This document shows positions 1 through 6,820 of a DNA stretch of 6,956 nucleotides, piece by piece. The stretch covers positions 1-6,956 of the forward strand of contig CALAXS010000769.1 of the NCBI GenBank assembly GCA_937895305.1, read 5' to 3'. Position 1 is the first letter of the stretch, and the number at the start of each line of letters is the position of its first letter. The DNA comes from an uncultured bacterium. Its GTDB lineage: Bacteria > Hydrogenedentota > Hydrogenedentia > Hydrogenedentales > JAEUWI01. A program made the translations under genes and the position numbers. Below the pieces are notes generated by a model. The model saw nothing but the letters and a program-made list of their open reading frames with translations, was not told the DNA's origin and did no database searches.

Positions 1-118
1 ACGTATCACGATCTGTCAAGAACTAAAGCGGAAGACTTTTGCAACGGGCTGCTAGCGGTAGAACACTGAAATATGCAATACTTGACCTGTCAGAGACAGA
101 GCAAGGGAGTTTCATCGC
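1..118 (+). other. Leader region of the first gene, no coding content seen
   Basis: No credible gene or gene end is visible here. The stretch contains a small inverted repeat, CTGTC and GACAG separated by AGA (87-99), directly before the ribosome binding site of the gene starting at 119. I could not find a convincing -35/-10 pair. A TTGACC at 82-87 has no matching -10 at a useful distance, so the promoter may lie further left or use a different sigma factor. Confidence 0.5.
103..109 (+). promoter_or_regulatory. Ribosome binding site that fixes the GTG start
   Basis: AAGGGAG lies 9 bases before the GTG at 119-121. This is good Shine-Dalgarno complementarity at normal spacing. It supports GTG over the later in-frame ATG at codon 17, which would remove the N-terminal half of the signal peptide. 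Confidence 0.7.
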
Positions 119-1633
119 GTGAGTTGCCTCATTAATGCACGAATCTATTTCGTTATCGCTACGACTATGGTCCTGGCCACTTTCGTAGCCATACCCGTCT
201 ATGCAGATCCGGGTGATGTCATCTATGTGGACCAGGCCAATGACTCTGGAACGGAAAACGGGAGTTCCTGGGCCACCGCATACACTACCCTGGCAGATGG
301 TATTGAAGCAGCCCGCATCAACTTTGGTGGGGACGTATGGGTCGCTGGCGGCACCTATGACGAAAACAGACTCAATGGCGGTGCAATTCAGTTACGCCCC
401 ACGGTCAATATCTATGGTGGATTCGACGGTACTGAGAACCAGCGAATACAGCGCGCCCCCCTGGCCAATGTCACTGTCATTGATGGTTCCACATCCGACA
501 GTGGTGCCCCGGCTGAGACAGTCGTGTTCGGCACAAACAACACCATCATGGACGGCTTTACCATTCAAGGCGGCCAGGGCGACAATGGCGTCGGCATGAC
601 CAACATCGGTGTATCCCCCGTCATCACCGATTGTGTATTCACCAGCAACACTGCCACGCAATCCAACGGCACCACCGGATTTGGAGCAGGGATGCTCAAT
701 GTGAACGGTGCAGCCCCCCTACTCACCGATTGTGTTTTCACCAATAACAATGCAGACCAAAGTGGTGGGGGTATGGCCAATACCGATTCCTCCCCCACGC
801 TCATGGGCTGCCGTTTCAGTATCAATACAGCAGGCGAAGCGGGTGGCGCAATCTTCAATAATGGAGATTCCAATCCTGTCATCGAAAACTGTATCTTCGA
901 TCGAAACGAAGCCAATAACGGGGGGGCAATCTTCAACGAAAGCGCGAACCCCGTTATCAAGGCCTCTGAATTTCTCCTTAACGATGCCCTGGCATTCGGT
1001 GGGGCCCTCTTCAATAACAACACTGCCGATGTGCTGGTCATCAACTCCGTATTCGGCGAGAATCATGCCACCACAGGTGGAGGGGCAATTTCCAATCTCA
1101 ACGCTATTTTTACAGGAGTCAACTGTAGCATCGTTGCTAACACGAGCGATGGGGACGGTGGCGCTTTCTTCAATAACGAGTCCACCACAGATGTCCTGAA
1201 CAGTGTCATCTGGTACAACTCTGAAGAGTGGATTGGGAATGTGAGTAGTGTCACAGGTATCCGCTGGTGCAATGTAGGGGGAAGCGACCCCGGCCCCAAC
1301 AACATTGCCGAAGAACCCCGCTTCACAGATATGGACAATCGGGATTACAGCCTGAAACCCGATTCACCTAATATTAATGCTGCCACAGAAGAAGGCGCTC
1401 CATTAGCGGATATTCTGGGTATCCCCCGGCCACAAGACGCAGGGGTCGACATGGGTGCCTATGAAGCTACGGTGGTTGATCTCCCCGACCCACCCCTGGA
1501 ATGCACGGGTATCGTGTTAAGCGCTGGTGCAACGCCCCCTGGACCCGGCTCTGGTGATGCCCTCCTCTTGGGACTGATAGCGATCGTGTTTATGCTGGCT
1601 GGCCTCAGCAAACGCAAGCATACATTCATCTAG
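119..1633 (+). CDS. Exported parallel beta-helix protein, Pmp-like / choice-of-anchor Q type, with C-terminal anchor tail
   Basis: The predicted product is a 504-residue secreted surface protein; its exact function is unknown. Residues 1-29 look like a signal peptide, with a hydrophobic core at about 9-25 and likely cleavage after VYA. Residues 34-66 match the opening common to Pmp-like proteins (IYVD, GSSW-TAY, L-DGIEAA). About 140-365 form a repetitive right-handed beta-helix with units of roughly 28-33 residues. These show the GGAI/GGGM and FxxN motifs also known from chlamydial polymorphic membrane proteins, with recurring 'PVI-DC-F--N' and 'GGAIFNN' rungs. About 398-449 match the choice-of-anchor Q ending (DYSLKPDSPNINA, then GIPRP and DMGAYE). 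A Pro/Gly linker leads to a hydrophobic segment (481-496) and a basic SKRK tail, like an exosortase/rhombosortase-type sorting signal, but without a PEP, LPxTG or GlyGly motif. The start is GTG. The gene ends tail-to-tail with the next gene. Adhesin, structural or carbohydrate-binding roles are all possible. Confidence 0.85.
   Translation: MSCLINARIYFVIATTMVLATFVAIPVYADPGDVIYVDQANDSGTENGSSWATAYTTLADGIEAARINFGGDVWVAGGTYDENRLNGGAIQLRPTVNIYGGFDGTENQRIQRAPLANVTVIDGSTSDSGAPAETVVFGTNNTIMDGFTIQGGQGDNGVGMTNIGVSPVITDCVFTSNTATQSNGTTGFGAGMLNVNGAAPLLTDCVFTNNNADQSGGGMANTDSSPTLMGCRFSINTAGEAGGAIFNNGDSNPVIENCIFDRNEANNGGAIFNESANPVIKASEFLLNDALAFGGALFNNNTADVLVINSVFGENHATTGGGAISNLNAIFTGVNCSIVANTSDGDGGAFFNNESTTDVLNSVIWYNSEEWIGNVSSVTGIRWCNVGGSDPGPNNIAEEPRFTDMDNRDYSLKPDSPNINAATEEGAPLADILGIPRPQDAGVDMGAYEATVVDLPDPPLECTGIVLSAGATPPGPGSGDALLLGLIAIVFMLAGLSKRKHTFI
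624..748 (+). repeat. Intragenic direct repeat within the beta-helix coding region
   Basis: A 26-base segment at 624-649 recurs at 723-748 with 3 mismatches. The offset is 99 bases, exactly 33 codons. Each copy encodes the rung 'TDCVFT-N'. Looser copies of the GG-A-FNN rung follow at about 841-1180. The match at DNA level suggests fairly recent duplication of a helix coil. Confidence 0.6.
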
Positions 1634-1649
1634 AATCTGCAAGCGACAG
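1634..1649. other. 16-base gap between convergent stop codons
   Basis: The plus-strand gene ends with TAG at 1631-1633 and the minus-strand gene ends with TAG at 1650-1652 (read as CTA). The gap is too short for an intrinsic terminator, and I see no stem followed by a T-run on either side. Transcripts from the two genes probably overlap at their 3' ends, or termination is Rho-dependent. This is inference. Confidence 0.6.
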
Positions 1650-3545
1650 CTACAGTGTACACAGACAGAAACCATCTTCTGTTGTTGAGGTCTTCGTATC
1701 ACAGGGGGCATAACAGCCATCGTTGTAGAACTGAATGGCCCGTAACAATTCTGACATACTGATTCGCCAATCTGTCTGAAGTGCATCACTATCATGCGGC
1801 GAGCACCCATGACCACCCCCGTCCCCCACCTGGTACCCGTCTTCACTCTGTGAGTCACAACTCAAGCCTTGACCATTAAAGAGCTGAATCAACCGTAGCA
1901 ACTCCGCAAGATCTATACTGTGATCCCGGTTCAGATCAGCAGAATGGATGTCTGCTGGCGTATTCGGGGTCGATAACAAGGCCAGGCGACGTGCCAACTG
2001 GGATTCATAGAGCGATGCTGGCTCCAGATTCCCACCAATATCGGTCCCTTCGCGGTAATCTACTGGTTCGGTGCCCCGTGCAGAATCCCCTATCATCAAC
2101 ACATTCACAGACAGCTGGGGCCCTGTACCAATGATGTAGCCCATGCCGTACTGCCAGGATCGTATCTCACCCTTGCCCGACGTATTCCAATAGACCGACT
2201 GGGTGACCGAATGCCCCGCGCCAGAACTCCAGTCATTACGATTGCCCCCATACCATCCATCGTCCAGTTCACAGGAATCCACCAGACACGCCGTGGCGAT
2301 AGAGTGATGGTACTCACAATAGGCAGGCAGGCCAAAAGGAATGTCTTTACTGAGCATGTTGGTACTGCCGCGACTGTAGCAGCGTAAAAAAACACAACCG
2401 CTGGTCCCGAAATCCCAATTCTGAATAAAATTATGGCGACCATTCTTACCCGAACAATCCCGGATCAACACTTCATTACACCGTGTAATCTCGAAGAGGT
2501 ACCCATTCCCGCTTCCCCCCCGATTTTGTGCGTAATCCATGCTGCAATCCGCAACCGTGATTCGGTTGGATCCCTCAATCACAATGCCCTTGCTCTGAAG
2601 GTGAAAATAGCTGGCCGGGCCATAGGGTGAATCAAATGAATCGATGGCCTGTACCCAGCAATCCATGGCATTGGTGAAATCGATGGCTGCCACCTGATTC
2701 TGGGACCATGCATCGTCATAGGCCACCGCATTCGCGATGGAAAGATGCTCGATACCGCATTCGCGGATATAGCCCGTCTCCAGACGGATACTGGGCGTGT
2801 CTCGTAACTTCGCAGGATAGCGCAATGGAATATCAAACGTAATGCTATGGGGCGTGACGGTTGTATCGATGGCTGTAATAGCGCGCCTGATGAAAGGCTT
2901 CCACTTCCCGTTAAAGGTCACCCAGGTGCCCGTCATCTTGTGCTCTTCCACAAACGCATCCGTGATGAACCAACCCAGAGCGACCCGGTCCCCCACTCCA
3001 AAGGACGACGCGTCATCCACCTTCACCGTGAATGCCCGGTTCTCGCCAGCCTCCGCCAGCAACACATCTGCACCCTGTTGCAGCGGCCCCCGAAACTGGA
3101 TATGCGCCTTGTACGCCATGGCATCGAACTTCGTGAAATAAATTTTCGTAGCACCCCGCCCTGCACCCCGGATAAGAGTATTACTAGCTGTCACATCCAG
3201 CTTGCCATCGCAACGATACAATCCGGCTGGAAGATAAACGATACCGCCACCTGCCACAGCTGCAGCGTCAATGGCCGCTTGAATTGCTGCCGTGGTATCA
3301 CTGCCCCCCGTGGCATCCGCGGCAAAGTCCTTCACCACATCAAAAACAGGCGCACCCGCACGCGTTGGTATGGGCAGCTCCCCCCGGTGATAGCCGGCAT
3401 AGGAGACATCATGCAAAAAACGACCCGAAGTATAGGTAGCGTCGGGGGTCCAGTTTTCCGGATATAAGGTGGAGCGCCACGCCTGTGCCGAAACACAATG
3501 GATAATGAGCAAGAAGAGCAGAAAACACTTTGCACTAAAGTTCAT
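1650..3545 (-). CDS. Exported pectate-lyase-3 type beta-helix protein with C-terminal dockerin-like module
   Basis: The predicted product is a 631-residue secreted protein; the substrate is unknown. Residues 1-22 are a signal peptide (hydrophobic FLLFLLIIHCVSA, likely cut after AQA). There is no valid lipobox, because the residue before Cys17 is His. Residues 67-130 match the start of the pectate lyase superfamily fold (Pectate_lyase_3, GH28/GH55-like): FDVVKDFAADATGGSDTTAAIQ, then GGGIVYLPAGLYR, then IRGAGRGATKI. Residues about 255-490 are beta-helix coils. No catalytic residues can be assigned by eye, so polysaccharide lyase, hydrolase or binding protein all remain open. About 528-631 form a dockerin-like module. 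Its first loop is D537-x-N539-x-D541-x-S543-I-D545-x-x-E548, a canonical EF-hand calcium-loop pattern, followed by LLRLIQLFN and SEDGY. The second loop (588-599) keeps D592, S596 and E599 but has Ala and Gln at loop positions 1 and 3; it is followed by LLRAIQFYN and TEDGF. The ATG at 3543-3545 has AGGTA 5 bases upstream and AGGGAG 11 bases upstream. It lies downstream of ppc in the same direction. Confidence 0.85.
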   Translation of the reverse strand: MNFSAKCFLLFLLIIHCVSAQAWRSTLYPENWTPDATYTSGRFLHDVSYAGYHRGELPIPTRAGAPVFDVVKDFAADATGGSDTTAAIQAAIDAAAVAGGGIVYLPAGLYRCDGKLDVTASNTLIRGAGRGATKIYFTKFDAMAYKAHIQFRGPLQQGADVLLAEAGENRAFTVKVDDASSFGVGDRVALGWFITDAFVEEHKMTGTWVTFNGKWKPFIRRAITAIDTTVTPHSITFDIPLRYPAKLRDTPSIRLETGYIRECGIEHLSIANAVAYDDAWSQNQVAAIDFTNAMDCWVQAIDSFDSPYGPASYFHLQSKGIVIEGSNRITVADCSMDYAQNRGGSGNGYLFEITRCNEVLIRDCSGKNGRHNFIQNWDFGTSGCVFLRCYSRGSTNMLSKDIPFGLPAYCEYHHSIATACLVDSCELDDGWYGGNRNDWSSGAGHSVTQSVYWNTSGKGEIRSWQYGMGYIIGTGPQLSVNVLMIGDSARGTEPVDYREGTDIGGNLEPASLYESQLARRLALLSTPNTPADIHSADLNRDHSIDLAELLRLIQLFNGQGLSCDSQSEDGYQVGDGGGHGCSPHDSDALQTDWRISMSELLRAIQFYNDGCYAPCDTKTSTTEDGFCLCTL

Positions 3546-3550
3546 CGTAC

Positions 3551-3562
3551 TACCTACTCCCT
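3551..3562 (-). promoter_or_regulatory. Ribosome binding site(s) for the dockerin-bearing beta-helix gene
   Basis: Read on the minus strand, AGGGAG (3557-3562) lies 11 bases and AGGTA (3551-3555) lies 5 bases before the ATG. Either could pair with 16S rRNA. AGGGAG is the longer match but sits slightly far; AGGTA is closer to ideal spacing. Confidence 0.5.
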
Positions 3563-3586
3563 GGATCTTTGCCCCTACATCACAGC

Positions 3587-3616
3587 ATCATACTGCCCAT
3601 ACACCACAAAAGTAAA
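3587..3616 (-). promoter_or_regulatory. Candidate sigma70-type promoter for the dockerin-bearing gene
   Basis: On the minus strand, TTTACT (3611-3616, 4 of 6 to TTGACA) and TATGAT (3587-3592, 5 of 6 to TATAAT) are separated by 18 bases. The start of transcription would lie near 3580, giving a leader of about 35 bases. A 13-base imperfect palindrome (3583-3595) overlaps the -10 element and could be an operator. The call is by consensus matching only. Confidence 0.4.
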
Positions 3617-3638
3617 TCCATGCGAACTGGGTATCGCC

Positions 3639-6389
3639 TTAGCCCGTGGTGCGTAAACCGCTACTGACAGCATTGATGGCCAACAACACCGAAGGCAGTA
3701 ATCTGGAAATCTGTTCCGTATCTTCTGATGCCTGAGCGGACCGCCACTGCTTCAACAATTCAATCTGGTTTTCATGCAGTGCGCGAAGCCCCTGATCACG
3801 CATTTGCAGGGTTTTCATCATGCGCGGACGGCGCTCAGCCCTGGGCTTGCCAAAGACCTTGTTGATCATGTTTTCTGTACGATCCCACTCCAGTGCGATG
3901 ATGTCATAAATCCGCTTGCGCACTTTGACATCCTCCACCAACTGTGCATACGCCCACATGAGATCCAGATCCGCTGATGCCTGACTGGTCTCTGCGTTAT
4001 TCAACACATACCGCAAGAAAGGCCAATCATAAATCTCTTTTTGAAGACGCGCAAAAGACTCCGGCTCCGCTTGCTCCAACCGCTCCAGTGCAGACCCGAT
4101 ACCATACCAACCCGGCAAGTAATACCGGGCCTGTGACCAGCTGAATACCCAGGGTATTGCCCGCAAATCCGCCAGGGTACGCTTCCCGGTACGGCGTGCC
4201 GGACGTGACCCGATGAACGAATGTTCCAATGCGTCAATGGGTGTTGCCTGTGCCCAGAACTCCAGAAAGCCATCCGCTTCCAGAAGCGCCTTATAGGCAT
4301 CGCTCGAGTATTTCGCCAACATCTCGCCCAGCGTCTCGATAGCCGATTTCTGCACCTGTGCGCGGTTATGATACAGCTTATAGGCCGTCACCCCCGCAAT
4401 CAGCATTTCCAGGTTATACACCGCTGTTGCCGGGTTGCCATACTTCTGACTTATGGATTCACCTTGCTCGGTCAGGCGAAAAGCCCCCATGAGTGAAGCA
4501 TGGGGTAACGCCTCCATAAAGCGATGAGTCGGTCCCGCACCACGACTGGAGGTACCGCCACGGCCATGGAAAAACAAAATTTCCACGCCATGGTTCTTCG
4601 CGGTCGCTGCCAGGTTCTCCTGCGCACAATGGACATACCATTGACTCGCAAGAATACCCGCATCCTTATTGGAATCCGAGTACCCCATCATAACCTGCTG
4701 AATCGGCCGCTCCCCCTGTAACTTTAGGCTGTTGCAGGTTACCGGATGGGCCAGAAATCCATCCATAATCCGGGGGCTGTTCTGCAAGTCATCCACCGTT
4801 TCAAACAACGGCACGACTGCAATATCACACGCCATCCCATCACCAACCGGATGGACCAGACCCGCTTCACGGGCCAACACATAAACCACCAGCAAGTCTG
4901 AAAGGTCACGAGTCATACTTACGATATATGCACCCAAGCCCGCTGTACCGTACTGCTCACGATACATGGACAGTACATACAGGGTCTCCACCGCAGCCTC
5001 TGCCTCATCCCCCAACTGCATCCCCGTAGGCGCGAGCGGACGTGGCGATTCCAGTTCACGGGTCAAAAAAGCACGACGTGCTTCTTCATCCCAATCTGCG
5101 TAGTGTTCCGCCTCCGCCATCCCGGCCGCTTCCAGCAGCTGAATCAGGGCTTGCTCATGAAAATCGCTATTCTGCCGTATATCCAATGTGGCCGTATGGA
5201 ACCCAAATACATCCAGCGAACGCAGCACCGGATTCACATCTTCCTCCACCAGGCGATGAGCACCAATTTCCTTCAAGGACTCCCGCAACACCACGAGATC
5301 AGCACGCAATGCGGCCGGGGTCTCATAAGGTACAGCCGCGGTACAGGACTGCTGCGGCAAACGCGCTTCTATAAGATTGATAAACTGACGCCACGGCTCA
5401 TTGGGACTTGCCGCACACATTTCATCTGCACCCTCCCCCACCTGCACCATAGCCACCTCTATCGCCTCATCCAGCATGGTAGGGGCACGCTGTAACAAAT
5501 CCAGCAGAGACAGTTTTTCAAAGAGATTGTCCAGGAGTTCTGCGAGAAGATCCAGTGCATTATCCCGCAAACGATTCAAGGTCTTATGCGTGACTTCTGC
5601 CGTAACAAATGGGTGACCGTCCCGGTCTCCACCTACCCAGTTTCCAAAACGAAGTTTTGGCAAGGCCGAAGCATTCTCCAGCAAAGCCGGCGTAAAGCCA
5701 CACTCTTTCCAGGCCTCACGAAGTCGTTCATCAATGATGGGTAACACCCGGGGAAATACCTGCCGGAAATAATCCAGCATATTTTCCAGCTCAGAATAGA
5801 CATCCGGCTTGTACAGGTACATCTCCCCTGTACGCCACAGCCGTTCAAGCTGGGTCTTGATACGCTCACGAAGCAAACGCTGCTCACGTTTGGTCCAGAT
5901 GGGATTCTCACGTTTCACCAGTTCTTCAAACAGCGCACGGTGCTGACGTAACACTACGGGACGTTTTGCTTCAGTCGGGTGTGCTGTGAGGACCACTTCC
6001 ACCATCACTTCCCGAAGATGCGCCACAATTTCTTCTTCCGGTATACCCGCATCACGAAACTGACGCAGGTAAAAACTCCACAACCCCGGCTCATCCAGAT
6101 GGCCCAACTTCGCCACCCGAAAACGACGCGCCTGAATGGCCGCATTCTCCTCCACCAGATTCAATAGCTGAAAAACAATGGAGTGAACCTGCAATGCCCG
6201 GTCAATCGGGCCTTCCGTGGGCACTACAGTAGCGGCCAGCGCACGTGCCTCGCCACTGTCCACTGGTAGCAGATTAGCGAGATAATCTTCGCCCAGCTCA
6301 ACCAGTACCTCCTGGAAACACGTCAGCAGATACGACAGATCATTATCAATACGATTGAACCAGTCGGTATAAATATCATCAAGAGTCAT
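3639..6389 (-). CDS. ppc: Phosphoenolpyruvate carboxylase
   Basis: This cytosolic enzyme makes oxaloacetate from phosphoenolpyruvate and bicarbonate (Mg-dependent), replenishing the TCA cycle. At 916 residues it is full length (E. coli has 883). The diagnostic motifs are present in order: VVLTAHPTEAKRP with catalytic His137 (E. coli His138), GNWVGGDRDGHP (249-260), LDIRQ with Arg405, FETVDDL with Glu530, MGYSDSNKDAG with Lys575 (E. coli Lys546), FHGRGGTSSRGAGPTH with His608, Arg610 and Arg616 (E. coli His579, Arg581, Arg587), GSRPARR (727-733), LRAIPWVFSWSQ, and the family-typical C-terminal end GLRTTG. The SNKD and TSSRG variants fit a bacterial clade divergent from the E. coli enzyme. Two residues that bind the inhibitor aspartate in E. 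coli appear changed: Lys773 aligns with Ser805 and Asn881 with Thr914. Arg832 seems kept as Arg864. The ATG at 6387-6389 has a modest AGGT 4 bases upstream and a good promoter further up. No frameshift or truncation is seen. Confidence 0.97.
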   Translation of the reverse strand: MTLDDIYTDWFNRIDNDLSYLLTCFQEVLVELGEDYLANLLPVDSGEARALAATVVPTEGPIDRALQVHSIVFQLLNLVEENAAIQARRFRVAKLGHLDEPGLWSFYLRQFRDAGIPEEEIVAHLREVMVEVVLTAHPTEAKRPVVLRQHRALFEELVKRENPIWTKREQRLLRERIKTQLERLWRTGEMYLYKPDVYSELENMLDYFRQVFPRVLPIIDERLREAWKECGFTPALLENASALPKLRFGNWVGGDRDGHPFVTAEVTHKTLNRLRDNALDLLAELLDNLFEKLSLLDLLQRAPTMLDEAIEVAMVQVGEGADEMCAASPNEPWRQFINLIEARLPQQSCTAAVPYETPAALRADLVVLRESLKEIGAHRLVEEDVNPVLRSLDVFGFHTATLDIRQNSDFHEQALIQLLEAAGMAEAEHYADWDEEARRAFLTRELESPRPLAPTGMQLGDEAEAAVETLYVLSMYREQYGTAGLGAYIVSMTRDLSDLLVVYVLAREAGLVHPVGDGMACDIAVVPLFETVDDLQNSPRIMDGFLAHPVTCNSLKLQGERPIQQVMMGYSDSNKDAGILASQWYVHCAQENLAATAKNHGVEILFFHGRGGTSSRGAGPTHRFMEALPHASLMGAFRLTEQGESISQKYGNPATAVYNLEMLIAGVTAYKLYHNRAQVQKSAIETLGEMLAKYSSDAYKALLEADGFLEFWAQATPIDALEHSFIGSRPARRTGKRTLADLRAIPWVFSWSQARYYLPGWYGIGSALERLEQAEPESFARLQKEIYDWPFLRYVLNNAETSQASADLDLMWAYAQLVEDVKVRKRIYDIIALEWDRTENMINKVFGKPRAERRPRMMKTLQMRDQGLRALHENQIELLKQWRSAQASEDTEQISRLLPSVLLAINAVSSGLRTTG

Positions 6390-6435
6390 AAGTACCTGAA
6401 TAGGTTGAGAATGAAGTTCCTAAGCTACAACCGGA

Positions 6436-6464
6436 AGTATAGCATAGGCTTATAAAACGGACAA
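6436..6464 (-). promoter_or_regulatory. Candidate sigma70-type promoter of ppc
   Basis: On the minus strand, TTGTCC (6459-6464, 4 of 6 to TTGACA) and TATACT (6436-6441, 5 of 6 to TATAAT) are separated by an ideal 17 bases. Transcription would start near 6429 and give a leader of about 40 bases before the ppc ATG. No regulator site is recognised. The call is by consensus matching. Confidence 0.55.
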
Positions 6465-6507
6465 AGGGCATGCCACTCCTTCTCATCCATCCTGCGAATT
6501 CACCCCA

Positions 6508-6544
6508 CCTGTCAATTCCCAACGCCCTCCCTGTCATTCCCAAC
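6508..6544 (+). repeat. Short tandem-like direct repeat, CCTGTC(A)ATTCCCAAC
   Basis: CCTGTCAATTCCCAAC at 6508-6523 is followed by CCTGTCATTCCCAAC at 6530-6544, differing by one inserted A. The first copy looks like a half element lacking the closing arm of the palindrome; the second opens the complete palindrome at 6536-6556. Confidence 0.55.
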
Positions 6545-6557
6545 TTGATTGGGAATC
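6533..6557 (+). repeat. Palindromic repeat of the GTCATTCCC...GGGAATC (dRS3-like) type, copy 1
   Basis: Arms ATTCCCAA (6536-6543) and TTGGGAAT (6549-6556) are perfectly complementary around a 5-base loop, with the flanks GTC and C typical of this dispersed family. It resembles the ATTCCC-N8-GGGAAT core of neisserial dRS3 elements, but with a 9-base spacer. Similar repeats are scattered in many unrelated bacteria, so it is not a taxonomic marker. Confidence 0.65.
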
Positions 6558-6607
6558 CCCCCAACGGTATCCCAACTCCCAGCCGAAGCAACGACCCCAA
6601 TCCACCA

Positions 6608-6644
6608 CGTCATTGCGAGCCGAGTGTAACGAGGCGCGGCAATT
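6608..6644 (+). repeat. Dispersed repeat of the CGTCATTGCGAGC type
   Basis: The segment opens with CGTCATTGCGAGC, continues through GTAACGAGG and ends with GCAAT. It matches the widespread intergenic family usually read as GTCATTGCGAGC, AGCGAGGCAAT. The outer arms ATTGC (6612-6616) and GCAAT (6639-6643) pair. The interior is imperfect here, so this looks like a decayed copy. Confidence 0.6.
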
Positions 6645-6702
6645 TGGCTTGGCCCAGACGACTAAACAGTCACAGTAACGACGCTCAATTGCCCCTCGTT
6701 TT

Positions 6703-6733
6703 CCTCGTTCCCAAGCTCTGCTTGGTAACGCAT
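6703..6733 (+). repeat. Dispersed palindromic repeat of the CTCGTTCCCAAGC type
   Basis: CGTTCCCAAGC (6706-6716) and GCTTGGTAACG (6720-6730) form an 11-base stem with one mismatch around the loop TCT. The family form normally has GCTTGGGAACG in the right arm, so one G-to-T change has broken a pair. A near copy of the opening, CCCCTCGTTTTCCTCGTTCCC, spans 6692-6712. Confidence 0.6.
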
Positions 6734-6820
6734 ATCCCGGATCGCTGCCCCGGAAAACTGGCGCGTTAGACTGGTAATACTACGCTTTCAGTCCCGATGT
6801 GGGTTAAGCATGTTGACGCG

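Larger units (their letters stand above)
3546..3638 (-). other. Intergenic region between ppc and the beta-helix gene
   Basis: These 93 bases separate the ppc stop (TAA, 3639-3641) from the next start codon on the same strand. I see no GC-rich stem followed by a T-run, so no intrinsic terminator for ppc is evident. The region holds a candidate promoter and ribosome binding sites for the downstream gene. Some readthrough from ppc is possible. Confidence 0.5.

Noticed and set aside
82..109. Promoter using TTGACC at 82-87
   Set aside because: A -10 at proper spacing would fall on the ribosome binding site and does not resemble TATAAT.
565..1044. Open frame of 159 codons on the minus strand within the first beta-helix gene
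   Set aside because: The repetitive plus-strand coding sequence (GGAIFNN rungs) produces a repetitive antisense frame rich in PPL/APP; there is no independent evidence for a gene.
2847..3467. Open frame of 206 codons on the plus strand opposite the dockerin-bearing gene
   Set aside because: It lies entirely antisense to a clear beta-helix gene with recognisable domains. Its Cys/His/Arg-rich composition is typical of an antisense shadow.
1650..3545. Lipoprotein signal at Cys17 of the dockerin-bearing protein
   Set aside because: The residues before the cysteine are I-I-H, and a lipobox needs Gly, Ala or Ser directly before it. Ordinary cleavage after AQA fits better.
3546..3638. Intrinsic terminator for ppc
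   Set aside because: No stem followed by a T-run is present on the minus strand in this gap.
6379..6600. Open frame of 73 codons on the minus strand overlapping the ppc start
   Set aside because: It runs through a palindromic repeat and the ppc promoter and into the ppc start region; its translation shows no family features.
6470..6769. Open frame of 99 codons on the plus strand in the repeat region
   Set aside because: Its translation is made of known repeat readings (VIPNLIGNP, HCEPSVTRRGN, LVPKLCLVT), it has no ribosome site, and it spans three separate repeat elements.
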